DNA of 64,000 nucleotides from Seminavis robusta (Eukaryota; Bacillariophyta; Bacillariophyceae; Naviculales; Naviculaceae). Below the pieces are notes generated by a model. That model had not been told where the DNA came from. It did not search any database and saw nothing but the letters and a program-made list of their open reading frames with translations. Positions 1 to 12,400 of this stretch are shown piece by piece (positions within the stretch are counted from its first letter, which is position 1; each line of letters starts with the position of its first letter). The translations under genes and the position numbers were made by a program. The stretch is from NCBI GenBank assembly GCA_903772945.1, contig CAICTM010000196.1, positions 1-64,000 on the forward strand, given 5' to 3'.

Positions 1-683
1 CTAACTTGCCGTGTGCTTTAGCGGGTCTTCCAGTGTCAGTGGCACCAAGCCCTGCAGTAGTCATGTCCCTTTTTCTCTAGTACTAGTACTTCTTGTTGCT
101 TTGCCAATGCCAAGTGAAATCTGCCTTCTGCAATGCAACTCCGAGATTGGTTGTGGTGAGCACTTAGTGCCCTCTTGCTTTAAACCAAGCTTTACAGTAG
201 TCGCAATACCAATAACCCATGTACAAATAGTAGTAGTAGCTAGCTAGTAGTAATTGCCGATCGCTAGCCCGTATAAAGGAATGTAATACCTTAGGCAAAG
301 TCTACACGACCTTACAAAATGTGAGTGTGGTTACCAAAACTAACCCCAAACCGCTCTTACCGGATTCTGTATGTAGTTTCCATTTCATTGGTATGGCATA
401 GGGGACAAAACGGGACCACAAAATTGGTCGGTACCTATGGGGTTGGGAATTTAGGATGCATGCAGGGTTCCAAAACGGTGCATACTGCCACACCCAATGG
501 AGAACCAGTACATGTTCCACAACAATACAAACACCATCCAAATCCGGGAGCAATGACGTCACCAATCGCCTAGGGACGCATGTCGTTCGGTACCTTCCAG
601 ACCTCGCTGTTTTCGCGAGACCCCATTATGCGCTTCTTAGATGTATATTAGTAAATGGGTGAAGACAGGACATGGCAATAGCC
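1..683. other. gene-poor left edge
   Basis: I see no supportable gene here. Short open frames on both strands show no domain, signal peptide or conserved motif. The stretch is ordinary AT-balanced intergenic DNA with a short GCTAGC-rich patch near 235-265. Confidence 0.4.
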
Positions 684-2612
684 TCAGCGCCCACCAAGTG
701 GGCCCTGGTTGGGAGCGACGGAGATGGTCGATTTGAATGTACCGACACAATCAGTGAAAGCCTTTATGCTCTGAGGAGAGAACTCCTGCCATTTGCCGAA
801 GTGGATCATGTGGCACTTCGGATTCTCACAGGAGAATCCACGAAAGAAGAACTGGGGGCAAGCCATCTCGAGTCGCTTCGAATTTGGGTCCTCAATAGCC
901 GGCAACGACATAGGAAACTTGGGAGGAATTCCTTTATATTGGAGCAAACCCAACGACGTCTTGCCATTGGCAGACGAAGCAGCGGGCTTTGGACCAGCTC
1001 CCGATTTGGGATTGTGGTTGACAGTCGGTGTTGGATTCAACCGAACTCGCTTGAAAGGCTCTGGCATACCAAGCTGAGAGCGGAAGGACTGAGAACCAAG
1101 AGATTCGTCCAGACGTCGCTTTGGCTGAAACTCAACGGGCTTGCGGATGCCCATCAAGTCAAAAGGGGCCTCCAAGACCGTCATCTGATCCGTTGGAGGT
1201 GCAGGGGCATTCTGGAATGCCCTCGCCATCTTCTCTGCCGCATTCAGAGCATCGATAACCCCCTCGAAAATGTGTGGGGAGAAGTTGCTGTTGCCGGCCT
1301 GAACCGTGTGAATCACCGTTGTATTGTTTGCCACTTTCACCAGGTTAGAAAGGATCTTCTGTACCTCCAAGAGGAGATGCACCACTGGCTGAGGGAACCC
1401 TGCAAAGCTATCATTGCACTAACGGGCACCATCACTCTCAAGCAAGGAGTCCATCTGGAGGAGGCACTTGCCGAGCAACGTCTTGTCAAAGTTCTGGACG
1501 ATGCCGCTGGCAAGGCACCGAAGGTTGCGAATAGCAACCAGCACATCGTTCAAGAGAAGACAACGACCTCTACAGAACAAAATCCCATCACCCAATGCCG
1601 GAGATGTTGCTGGTGTTGGCTCTGATCATGCACTCGGTCATAGTCGTGCCAAATTCCCTGAACATCTCGGGGAGATCCGTTGGAGTTCCACCAGGAGCAG
1701 CACCAGGAGCAGGGGGGGGACCAGGAGGAGTCACCGGGACTGGGACCTCCACCGTTGCACCGAGCTCTTTCCAGAGAGCATTCGAATTGAACTTGATAGT
1801 GGCCTTGACTAGAGCCGAATTGGGGTCATTGAAAGTCATCTGGATGGCCGCAGCCTGAATGGATCGAGGGTCCACGAGTTTGTGCTTGTCGGTCCACGAG
1901 GTGATGTCAACGGAATCCATCTCGAAGAGAGTTCCAGAACCGGTGACACAACGACTGTCACAATGCTTGGCCAAGTATTGCTGGGAACGGAACCACTCTT
2001 GAGCATAGGGCCAATCTGACACCGTTGCCGGATCACAGTCGATGGTGGCAGCAAAGTCGAACTGAACTCCCCTCGGGAGTGGTAAGACCATTGGTAGCAG
2101 CACCAGCCAGGGCTGGGTCTTTGCATGGGCAGTGGCGCCCTCGAACTGGAGGGCTTCCATGCCAACCACAACTGGAGTCTCCTCCGTACTGGCAGAAGCA
2201 GCCAGCTCTGAGGCCGGATTGGCTTCAAAGTGGACCAGTTTCAAATCGTCAACCACCTGCTTGGAGGCCAAAGAGGTGACGAAACCAGTAAATGCATCAT
2301 GGGAGACGGGATGCTCTCACCGATGGTGTCACTGATGCTGGCAATGACAGAGACGACATTGTCCTTCTCTGCCAAAGTCGGTGCAGTCAAGGGCTGGACC
2401 TTGCCGTCGATGATACACACCGAATGGAGGGAAAACGACTGGTTGAGCCACACGGCATCAAGGCTCTAACCACTGAATCCCATGGGATCAAACAGGTCCT
2501 GGAGCTTGGTGGTAACAAACTGGTGGGTGGCTTCATCAGTCAACTCCAAGATAGCCTTGGAGACGGACTTGAGCTCGTGGGCCTTGCCACGAACAAGAAG
2601 GTCAGCAGACAT
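684..2612 (-). mobile_element. gag-like ORF fossil, family unassigned
   Basis: A minus-strand coding trace covers this span in several open pieces. The 5' part looks helical. The middle has a Pro/Gly-rich linker. The 3' part carries a zinc-knuckle-like CCCH pattern (C-x9-C-x4-C-x3-H). I associate that architecture with Gag-like proteins of diatom retroelements, but this rests on memory, not a search. No reverse transcriptase, integrase or flanking long terminal repeats were seen, so only a gag-like portion is present. It looks broken, with a few breaks, and is best treated as a fossil of moderate age. It could instead be a decayed host CCCH protein. Confidence 0.35.
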
Positions 2613-3400
2613 GGCTGGGGGTGGTGCTGGAAGGAGTGTTGAAGTGTCGTCGGTGGGCCAAGTCAATGACTCAATGAACTGTCAGCAACAATGCTTTTGG
2701 GAGCGGTAGCTAACAACACTCAGGAACTGGATAAAGGCAGGACCAGCAGCAAAAACACTAGGCAAACAGAACTGGGGCTGGGGCTGGACAAAGCAAGGAC
2801 TCACAACAAGAGGACAGCAACTGGAGGGGAGGCAACAACTGGGAGGCAGGCAACTGGAAGGCAACAAGAGGCAAGATGCAGTAGTCCAAATCAGGGAAGG
2901 CTTGTTGGAAGGCTTTCAGGATTGGGATTATGACCTCATAGTGTTGCACTGCATAGCCTGGAATGGGAGGAACCAGAGCCACCACCACAGTAGCTCAGAC
3001 TGGTACTGTTACTGTAGGATTGCACATGGCTTGAACCCAATCCAAGAATCCAAAAGGCTACCAACCAAGTAGCTTTGAACAGGAGATCCATTGCAATGAG
3101 TCAACCTCAATCTCTGACACATGTGCCTAGTCAGGTACCAGCCTGTCAGGATATCAATGCAAGGTGTGGTGTGGCTTTGTAATGTGTGGTGTGGAACAGT
3201 GCAAGCCACTGATCACCACAAGCCACCACCTGTCTCGCGGCGCGCCAAGTCACCGGTGGGTGGAAGACTTAAGGGTCGGGCAAAGCCTTAGAGGGCAAAG
3301 TCAAAGACTAAGAGGCCTCCATGCTCTTTTCAAGCATCGACTTCCCGCTGGACTTTTCATGCATTGACTTAAAAAATTTCGAAAGCATGGATGAAAACAC

Positions 3401-3459
3401 GTCACGGAACGTGACTTCATCAAGTCCGGTCACGACTGACGTCATCGGCAACGTCAGTC
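3401..3459. promoter_or_regulatory. cluster of TGACGT-type palindromes
   Basis: Two perfect inverted repeats lie 18 bp apart. At 3401-3415 GTCACG and CGTGAC arms are separated by 3 bases. At 3434-3459 GACTGACGT and ACGTCAGTC arms are separated by 8 bases. The second includes TGACGTCA (3437-3444), the bZIP/CRE consensus. TGACGT-type elements are known CO2/cAMP-responsive sites in Phaeodactylum promoters. Which gene, if any, this controls is unclear; the nearest supported CDS starts more than 1 kb away and reads towards it. Confidence 0.35.
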
Positions 3460-3548
3460 GGATTCTGGAACAAAGACATAGCGGACCGCCAATCTTGCCA
3501 AGAGCGCAAGACTTAGAGGTCGATCAGTCGGAGACTAAGGGGGCGATC

Positions 3549-3550
<2 letters not shown>

Positions 3551-3603
<53 letters not shown>

Positions 3604-3604
3604 G
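3551..3604. repeat. (TTG)18 microsatellite
   Basis: Eighteen uninterrupted TTG units. In open frames it would encode poly-Leu, poly-Cys or, on the minus strand, poly-Asn, Thr or Gln, but no surrounding gene is supported. Confidence 0.95.
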
Positions 3605-3719
3605 AAATCGCGAAATCGCGAAGATCGACCATGGCCCTGGAGTCGGGGCACACGGCAACAACATTGGCCGGAGGAGGTGGACTCCAAAGCCAGTTGGCCG
3701 AGGAACTCCAAGGCGAGAC

Positions 3720-3902
3720 GAAGCACCAGTTGGTGTCGTGGAGGTTTGGTGGGAGCACCAGTCGGTGACTCGCCGTTTGTGGCTAGCGAATCACCAGTTG
3801 GTGAATGCATCAAGGCCGGAGGGAAGCACCAGTTGGTGTCGCTCGAGATGGGGTGACTCGCCGTTTGTGGCTAGCGAAGCACCAGGTGGTGAACGCATCA
3901 TG
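3720..3902. repeat. short duplicated segment with CACCAGTTGGTG
   Basis: A 27-bp string beginning GGTGACTCGCCGTTTGTGGC occurs at about 3764 and again at about 3852, a period near 88 bp. The near-palindrome CACCAGTTGGTG or a variant recurs about five times. It looks like an imperfect tandem duplication in non-coding DNA. Confidence 0.7.
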
Positions 3903-4173
3903 GCCGAGGAAATGGTCATCGTGAAAAACACACGAAAAGACCTGTCGATGGATGGAACGATCGGAAGATCATGTCAATATGGGTCTATAGAGGTTGTAAA
4001 CCTCCCCTCCAGACTAGGATCCAGGCAAAGGCAATGGCCCTGGTTATACCAGAGATGCCTGCTGCATGTATCACAGACAGACCTACTTCCATTCAATTTA
4101 CCCTCCGTCGGAGCCAGACCCTCATAACTGACCATAGATATAATCCCCCATGTCGGCCAGCCAAGCCGGCCCA

Positions 4174-4701
4174 TTACGCCGCCGACTGCCAGGGAGGTGG
4201 TGAGCTGTGCATGTCGCTGTTGTTGCTGTTGTTGTTGCTGCGTTTTTTATGTCCCGACCTGGCTGTAGAGCTACCTGCTTTGATCAAGCGGAAGCCGGTG
4301 TCGGTCTTGTATACTTCGATGTGATACCCGCCGGGCATCTTGGGGTCCAGCTTGATATTCCAGAATGGCCATTGGCCAGGGCGGGCTTCTTGGATGGTAC
4401 CATTGTGTCCATTGTACTTGTCGTTCCGGGAGATGATGATGCGGTCGACCTTCTTCCACTCTCGGTAGGGTTTGACAAAGGCACGGCTCTTACGGGGCTG
4501 AGTGGGTGCTGGTGTTGCGGATGGCGTTGGGGTAGGCACCGCATCACGCAGTTTGGCTTCCAGCTTCAACTTGGCCACTTGTGCGGTGAGAATTGACAGG
4601 TCGTCTTGCACCAGATAGACCGAGTCTGAGATGTCTTGGACCTGTTCGGTGAGTAGTTCCAAGTCGTCACAAGTATCGTACCATGTCTCTGAGTCACTCA
4701 T
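4174..4701 (-). CDS. small KOW/SH3-like protein, hypothetical
   Basis: Single-exon ORF of 175 residues with a clear ATG. Residues 1-50 are acidic and helical (heptad-like Leu/Val spacing, possible coiled coil), followed by a Pro/Thr/Ala linker. Residues about 83-140 resemble a KOW/SH3-like barrel: a strand with RIIISRNDKYNGHNGTI, then WPFWNIKLD. This fold is used in ribosomal, NusG and chromatin-reader proteins to bind RNA or peptides. The C-terminus is Ser/Asn/Lys-rich and disordered. No signal peptide or membrane segment. The function is unknown; the KOW assignment is by eye. The gene sits alone in repeat-rich DNA, so it could belong to a repeat family. Confidence 0.5.
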   Translation of the reverse strand: MSDSETWYDTCDDLELLTEQVQDISDSVYLVQDDLSILTAQVAKLKLEAKLRDAVPTPTPSATPAPTQPRKSRAFVKPYREWKKVDRIIISRNDKYNGHNGTIQEARPGQWPFWNIKLDPKMPGGYHIEVYKTDTGFRLIKAGSSTARSGHKKRSNNNSNNSDMHSSPPPWQSAA

Positions 4702-5328
4702 GATGGACTAGGTGGTGGTGTTGTGGAGATCGGTTGCAGTTGTAGTAGTCGTTTTTGGTAAAGTGAGGACCGACACTTGATGTGACTGTAAGATTTGAAT
4801 AGTCTTGGTTGACACGACCAGCGCGGGTAACGCGTGGAGTGTGGGCTCCCTAAGTAACCTGGTTCGTTGGAGATGGCCGCCGTGCCGTGTCAACGGTGGT
4901 TCCTTTGCTGGTGCCTGCCATAAATAATTTTGTCGCCAGCGGCAGCGGGCCAGTGGTGTGTTCTTTCGGTGTGCCCCAATGCGAACTCTCGGTGGGACAG
5001 CGTGATCGATGCTTCCATCGCTCACCATATCCGGTAGTACCTTTTGTGTGGCTGACAAAAATGGATCCCATCGAAACCATTTCCCAGTGATGCCTCCCTT
5101 GAAGTGAAACGATTTCATTGAGTGGCAATGATGGAGTTGATTGCGTAGAGCAAGCTTGGAACCATCGTGTAGTCTTCACGGTGGTGTCGTTGGTAGTCGT
5201 TGTGGAGCTCACAAATATGTCGAAGCAGCCACAAGTGCAGTTGCTAATCAAAAGACCAAGTTGATTTCCTAGCTGAAGTTGTTGGAGCTGCTTTCCTCGC
5301 CAGTCTGTCCCCTGAAGAAATTTCCACC
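4702..5328. other. intergenic
   Basis: Long open frames cross this stretch on the minus strand but their composition looks like antisense shadow, with no motif. Nothing is supported. Confidence 0.35.
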
Positions 5329-5871
5329 ATGAACGTTGCACAGTCCCTTCGGGCAACAATTCTACTGCCGTCTCGGACAGCTCCAACCTCGAGGAGATGG
5401 ACACTTGCGGCTCACGGGTTCCACCCCCACGAGGAGTCCCATGATGAAGAAGAGGAGGAGGATGACAACGGCTCTGACGAGGACTTCGAGGAAGAGGCGT
5501 CGGACGAAGACGAAGAGCCCATGTTGGTGGGCATGAAGTCTCCTCCCCCAGAAGTTCCCGCTCCCATCCATCGGGCCACCATGGCGTCATTGACTTTGAC
5601 GTCTCCAGCTGTTGCTGCCGTGGCCGGTCTGGCTCCTCGCACGGTGCAGACAGCTCGTCGCCGTTGGAATCAGGTTCCATTGTTGCAGTCTCTGCCTCCT
5701 GCGACTGTCTCGACTCCGGAGGGTCCCACGCCCGAATCAACCAACGTGGCGGGCCCCACTCCTGGTGTCCCATCGGCCACTGCTGCTCCGGTTCCATCTT
5801 GGGAGCTGCGACTACCGGAAGCCGCAAAGCCAAGCGATAAAATGTGGGTTGGATCCATGGGATCAACGTAG
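5329..5871 (+). CDS. acidic disordered ORF, doubtful
   Basis: Single ORF of 180 residues starting at an ATG in good context (CCACCATGA). Residues about 36-63 are almost pure Asp/Glu with a few Ser, then the chain becomes Pro/Ala/Thr-rich, with a short basic patch (ARRRW) near residue 110. No known domain, signal peptide or membrane segment. The opposite strand is also open over this region, giving a poly-Ser shadow, so the coding strand is uncertain. If real it would be a short intrinsically disordered acidic protein; no function can be given. Confidence 0.3.
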   Translation: MNVAQSLRATILLPSRTAPTSRRWTLAAHGFHPHEESHDEEEEEDDNGSDEDFEEEASDEDEEPMLVGMKSPPPEVPAPIHRATMASLTLTSPAVAAVAGLAPRTVQTARRRWNQVPLLQSLPPATVSTPEGPTPESTNVAGPTPGVPSATAAPVPSWELRLPEAAKPSDKMWVGSMGST

Positions 5872-6482
5872 TGAGTGTGAGAACAAACTGTCTGTCTTAT
5901 GTTACTGGTATTCACATGGTATGTGGAACAAGCAAAGATATAGAGAATCTTGGTTGGTACTGGTGAGACACAGACCATAGAGTTTTCACTGTTCCGTACC
6001 GGTTCGCGCTTTAACTCCACGAAGTCACTCAGAACGATCCGAACTGTTCCATGGAAGGCCAAAGACTGTACGAAACGTCCGTGCAGTTTTCGGTGGTCAC
6101 CTGAAAGAAGCTCAAGGAAGGTGCACGAGTTCTTGTACCGGTCACGTACTTTAACTCCACCAAGTCACCTTTCCGCCCTGTGAAGTCCGGATCGATCCTG
6201 GAAGTCCCCCGGATCAACTCGAAGACTTAGAGTGTTCCCTCCGAAGACTTATACAAGCGCGCAACGTGTTTATAGTCGTTCCACGTCTTCAGTTGATCAA
6301 ACCAAGGTTTGGCTGAGACTGCCTACAGGTGCCTCGGGACCAACACCAGAGCCCATCCAGATCCAAGCCCATGGGAACCGCAAGCACAGTACTCCAATAG
6401 GGCTCATCAGCACACCAGCAACGATCTTTCTAAGAAAATCAAAATTGTGGAGCTAGATCTAAAAGCAACCTATAAGAGATTT
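5872..6482. repeat. intergenic with a duplicated 35-bp block
   Basis: No gene. A block of about 35 bp, GTACCGGTT/C followed by CTTTAACTCCACNAAGTCAC, occurs at about 5996 and again at about 6135, 139 bp apart. This lies downstream of the large minus-strand gene and may be part of its 3' region. Confidence 0.5.
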
Positions 6483-9400
6483 TTACTCGTCAATTTTCTT
6501 GATCTCCAACTTGAATGCCCAGTCGATGCCTTTGTAGTCACCGGTGGTACCACCGCACACCCAATCCAGGTTCTTCTTCGTGATCTTGAGCCCATGTTCA
6601 AGGGAAGGTTCAATCAGAATGCCATCGTAGAATGCGACAACATGCTGACAGTTGTCTGTTCTAAGCTTGACCAAGACTGGGTGATTCGTGGGGTGTTCGA
6701 GTGGATCGAACTCTGGGTCTGACAAAGCAACCTGTGCGCAATCCAATGTGCTACAGATGATACCAACGCTCTTGCTCACGAATTCTTCAGAAAATGTCAA
6801 GTACTCAGAACCGCTCGCCTGTTGGGCAAGACGAAGCTGTTTGATCAACCGGCCAAATAGTTTCTTTGCTTTCCTTGTCATCCCAAGCAAATAGACCAAA
6901 GAAGCAGCGGTACATGCTATGCATGTCTGTGCGTTTCGTTTCTGGACAAACTCGAGCTCCACCCGTTGATTACCTTTTCCCTGGAAGAAGTCCAAGTCCA
7001 CATCTTCAGTTGGTGCAGCACAGCCCACCTTCATGAGGCGAAAGATTGGATCCTGCGCTTCTCTTCGCTTGTCAATGTCCTCTTTCAAATCTTTGGACAA
7101 TGCCTCGACAGTGTCACCAGCTTTTTGCCACTCTGCATTCATGCAGAACTTGTCTTGTGCGTCGTAGGACACATTGATGTCTGCAGCTTGACTAGTAGAG
7201 CAGTCTTGCATTTCCACCCCTCCATCGGCTCTTGGTCGTGACTTGGTGAATGTCAGAGTCCTCACAAACAGATACTGGTATTCAACCGGAACGTTCTTCC
7301 AGCCACCTGGATTCTGTTGGATGCTCTCCTGAATCAGCCGGTAAGCTCTTGGCATCAACAAGAATTGGATGCACTGATCGCTAAGATGGTACTCCATGAT
7401 GTCACCGGTTGCACCATAATATCCGATCAACCACTTGGATTGCTGAGCATCCCACCTGATTTGCACAATCACACCTGGTACTAGCAACCTACACAAATCC
7501 TCATGTCGAGCATAAGCCTGACAACCTGGCACAGAGGTAACAAAAGGCAAGAAAAGGTGTGTGACATGTGTGGAGCTGAGAACAAGAAGGCGTCAATGAC
7601 ACACTGGCTTCGATCGAAGCTCTAGTTGACTTACAGGCTGGTAGCCCGTTCCCACGGCCTTTATCACGTCCTTTCCGAAGTCGTTTTCGCTCTCGCAGCT
7701 CTTTTTTCATTTTATCATGCAGGTCATTCAGCTTTGACAATCTTTCTTTGAAACATGGCTTAGGTGTTCCACCTGCCCCAATTCGTTCCAGTTCCTTTGT
7801 CTTACTCTGCTCGTCCTTCATTGCTTGCCACTCACGGCTATCCAATTGCCTGTCATCGTCACTGGGTCCGGAGGCTGGTGCCTGTGTCGATGGCTCAGCT
7901 TCACTGCCCAAGGCACTTGCTCTAGCATTGTTATCGTCCGAAATAGCTTCAGTGCCGGCGTCGTCTGTAGCAGGAACCTCGAAGCTACCCGAAGCTCCCA
8001 GAGGAGTGCCAAAGTCATCACTGTTTGTGGATCCGGAACCGGATGCTGGTGCATCTGCATCATCACTGTTGGTAGATCCGGAACCGGATGCTGGTGCATC
8101 TGTATCGCTGTTGGAGCCAGAAGATTGGTTGTCACCACCACCTCCAGGAGTGACAAGGTCGTCACTGTCGTGAAGGTCATCACTAGAAGACTTGTTGTTT
8201 TGATCGGTCAAAGGATCAGTTGCACTGCCCAAGGCACTTTCGATTGCACGTGCAAAACTGTTGTCATCCATGGTTGCAGAAACGGCACGGCTATCATCTG
8301 GCAGGGACATTGGCTCGTCATTAGACTTGGTGCCATCCATTGGCTCGTTATCGTCATCTTCCAGTGGATTACGACCATCCTTGGGTGCTCTGGATCCAGA
8401 CGCATCTTCATCATCATCATCACTACAATCCTTGGGGTTGCCATTCGATCCGGATCTGGATTTGGGAGTGTCCTCGTCGTCACTGGAATCGTCATCATCG
8501 TCGTCTCCATCCGGTCTCTTCTTTGCTACGCTACAATCCTTGGGGGCGCCATTCGATCCGGATTTGGGAGTGTCATCATCGTCACTGGAATCGTCATCAT
8601 CATCATCTCCATCCGGTCTCTTCTTTCCTACGCGACAATCCTTGGGGGCGCCATTCGATCCGGATTTGGGAGTGTCACCCTCATCATCGCTGTCATCCTC
8701 ATCACTGCCATCGTCGTCACTGTCTTTGTGATGAGACTTGACTCTTCGGGAAGCTCCATCCGTTGGTCTTTTGGCTTTGTGGCCATGCATGCGTGTTCCG
8801 TTGTCATCGTCATCACTGTCTTCTGAATCGCTGTCATCCTTCTTTCGGGGATTGAAGTTGTGCTTAGACTTGAGTTTTCGGAACACGAACGAAGGCTTTT
8901 TCAAATGATCAGAATTCAATGGTTGTTGTGGTGGGTTGCGTGCCGGAGGAGGCCCATCAAGATTTTGTACTTGACCAGTGAGTGCAAGTCGCCTTCTTTT
9001 TGGTGGATTGACTGTTTGTTCTGAATCATCAGCATCCCAAGAGGCAAATGCTGTGCCTCCCAATCTACCAGCAACTCCTGAAGTGGCCCCATCAATATGC
9101 TCGCTTCTGCTGTTGTTGTTGTCGTCGGGTGGACCACCCTCGTTTTCCTCGAGACCCAACAAAGGCACGACTGGTCGTTGTTGTAATGCTGGGGAAGGGG
9201 AAGCTTGACGTTTCCGAGGATTTTTTCCACCTGGCCCAAGGTATCCAGGCTTTGCAGTTGGTTTTGCGGCCGATGCGTTGGTGTCGTTCGATGTCTCCTG
9301 ACCTTTGTCTTTGTCGTCGGCAGTTGGTTTTTCGCCCACGTCCTCGTTGTCCATTGATGATGTCTTGTCATGCTCCAGAGTTTCGTCATCGGTCTTGTGG

Positions 9401-12400
9401 TTATCATGAGTGATATCAGAAACATGAGTGATTCCAGATACATCAGAGATTCGTGGATTGGATCCTTCAACCAAGGCACGGGCGGGTGTCTTCTCAAAAT
9501 CAATAGATTCATCCAGGTTGCCAACAGGGGATTCGGGCATGAGTGGAATATCACTGCCCACAAGTGGATCATCGTTTGAATTGAAAGAGTTGAAGTCCAA
9601 ATTTGAGCTTGAAGAACTTTCATTCTGCTGGAGTTCATCCCTCACAGGAGGTGAAAGTTGGTTGGGTGTCAGACTCTTCGAATTGACCAGGCTTTCAGAT
9701 TGCTCGTCATTCGAAGTGAAAGAGCTGAACTCCAAACTTGAAGAACGTTCATGTTGCTCCTCTGTTGATGTGGCAGAGACATGCAGGTTCGCCGAATCAT
9801 TCAAAGAATCCCTGTCGCCACTTTCTCTTGTTGTTGGTGCTGCTGCTGCTGCTGCTGTCGGAAGCGCGTCGCCACTTTCTGCATCTTCCAAGTCGTCACC
9901 ATCTTCCTTGTCCTCGACAACAGTTGTTCTTGTTGCTGGTGTTGTCGGCTGTGCTGGTGCAGGTGCTGCTTTCAAAGTAGCAGGAGCCGTTGCAGCAGGT
10001 GCTGCTTTCAAAGTACCAGCTGTCGGACGAGCAGAAAGCTCAAGATTCCATCGATGTAATATGCTGAAATCAAGATCGCCTGGCCTTATCGATCTAGAAG
10101 TCCACCGATTTCGTCCTCGAGTTCGAGCGCGCGGAGGTGAATCGAATATGCTGAAATCGAATTCGCGTGGATTTAGCAATCTAGAAGTCCTTGGTGGCGG
10201 AATGCGTGGCTCCGATTGTGGTTCGCGGGATTGAAGAAATCTTTCTAATGCTTCCTGGAGTTCATCCCTCACAGGAGGTGACGGTTCAGGTGAACGTCGG
10301 TTCAGTGTTGGAGGGGACGGTGGGTTGTTTCTGGGATGAGCTGTTGGCTCTGAAGCCCTCCTGCGTTTGGTGGGAGAAGGAGAAGTTTCTAAATCTTCTT
10401 CATCCTGGACATTTTGGGAACGCCTGCGTTTCAAAAAGCGTCTTGCAGCTCTTGCAGCTCTTGCAGCACCTCCAATCACAACGGGAAGCATGCCAGGGAT
10501 GCCAGGGCCAACTGGGGCGGAAGAAAAGGATGGGCTTCTGCCGAGGCTTGGTGGAGGTGGCATGGCCGATGAATGAGGGAAAGGATCCACAAACTCCACT
10601 CTTTGGCGACGGCGTCCATTTTGAGAAGCATCAAAATCTGTGGGAAACAAAGCTGACATGTCCATGGAGGTATCATTCATGGTGTGGTTCGCGCCTGATG
10701 CAAAGGACAAATTTCCAGGAAGATTTCCAAAACTTATCCAGCTGCCAAAATTGCTCCATCCACCAACATTTTCTCGAAGAAGCTCCAAAGTATCAGTCGA
10801 TCCATGCAAAAGACGCATTGTAGTGTTGTTGCCACCAACATTTTCTCCAAGAGGCTCCAAAGTATCAGTCGATCCATCCAGCGTGGAAAAGAAACGCTCG
10901 AGATATCCTGCAGTGTCCATGGACTGCTCGGAGGAAGGGTCAAGTCCTAAACCAGGGCCAGAGCGGTTAACTGCCACTGCATCATGTTGCTGTACGGGCC
11001 ATTCTTGTTCCGTCATCTCATCTCGAACAATCCACATAGTCTCTTCACCAATTTTAGTGACAGCATCGGTGTCGCTCAGGGTATCTCCAACAATAAGCAA
11101 AGTCTCATCACCAACAAGATGTGTGGCAGTCGTGGCAGGCTTGGCAGCAGCAGAATCTGGGACAGTATTGTTTTGGCTCGGCAGTTGTAGCGGGCCTTGG
11201 GTTGGGGGAGCTACTTTTGTGGGTGCATCGTTCTTGGTTTTCTTTGCAAAGAATGCTTCTGTCTCCGCAAGGATTGCTTCTGCAGGGGTGACCGATTTGA
11301 TGTGATCCAAATTGATTTTTCCTTTAGGGCCCCGACGCTTTTGGCGACGCCGACGCCGACTTCGTCGTGTTGGAGCAAAGGATCCAACTTGTGCGGTCGA
11401 TACAGGTTTGGAAGATTCGGCTTCGGCATCGTCTTGGCTCTCCAAAATGGTTCCAGAAGCTGACATGTCCACGGTGGAATCATTCATCGAGCTGCCAAGA
11501 GTGCTCGATGGAAGCAGGTCAAAAGTATTAATCGATACATCGGCTCCCTCTTCAAAGGAAAAGCCACCCAGAAGATGAGAAGTCGTGTTGTTGCCTCCGT
11601 GCATAGAGTTTCCATCAACAGTAGTATCTCGGACCGAATCGACATCTCGGACTGAATCAGAAGAAATGGTTGACTGCTCGGAGGAAGGGCGATTGAACAG
11701 ATCGAACAGTGCAGCTGGGTTGTCCAAGATGTTCGTTGGTGGTGGTGGTGGTGGATGTGGCAGCCCAGAGATGCCGGGGAAGTCAGAGTCAAATGGGCAG
11801 GGAGAAAAGGACCCAATGCGAGATACCCGTGGTGGAGTTGATGGCTCCAAGAGACCTAGCTGTGGCACAGGGAGATCTAGCTGGGAGATGGTGGTCGTCG
11901 TTCCATCAACATTGCCCGACGTGGCAGTTGGTTGCCGGCCCAAAGTGGTCGACACAGCAGCAGGTTGGGCTGGCCTGGATGAAGCTCGGACAGTATTGAT
12001 AAAACGATGCAAATGGCCACGTCGGGACTGGAGAGAATTCAAAGTCGAACCTGAATTGGTAGGATTTTGAATTGTGGGGCTCGCTGGGTCGGATGCAAGA
12101 AGCCGTTGCCCCACCAAATTGGGAGTAGCAGCTTGGAGTGCACCGGTCACTGTCGTGGCAACATTCGACAAAAGATTTCGACTTCGACTTGGAGGCTTTG
12201 CATCCGGCTTGCTTGCTCCATTGATTGTAGTATCTGTTCCCTAAGAAAAGCAGAATAGAAAACAAACAGTTAGACTTGAATCGAGAACAAAGCAAAGCAA
12301 AGGCGGCATTTTGCATAAACACTGGTGTATAGTACCGTACGTACCTGTTGGGGAGATGACCGACTCGAGCTATCCGGCAATGGGGCTGCTCTTGCTTCGA

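Larger units (their letters stand above)
2613..4173. other. intergenic, repeats and palindromes
   Basis: No gene is supported. The stretch holds the palindrome cluster at 3401-3459, the TTG run at 3551-3604 and short duplicated segments at 3720-3900, each listed separately. Confidence 0.5.

Noticed and set aside
4850-5866. Long minus-strand open frame of 338 codons
   Set aside because: Composition is Trp/Arg/Pro/His-rich with no domain, and it overlaps a plus-strand acidic ORF in good start context; it looks like an antisense shadow, though neither strand is certain.
7825-10823. Several plus-strand open frames opposite the large disordered gene
   Set aside because: They are complements of Ser/Asp codon repeats giving poly-Ser, His or Ile runs; the minus strand has consistent splicing and a globular end domain.
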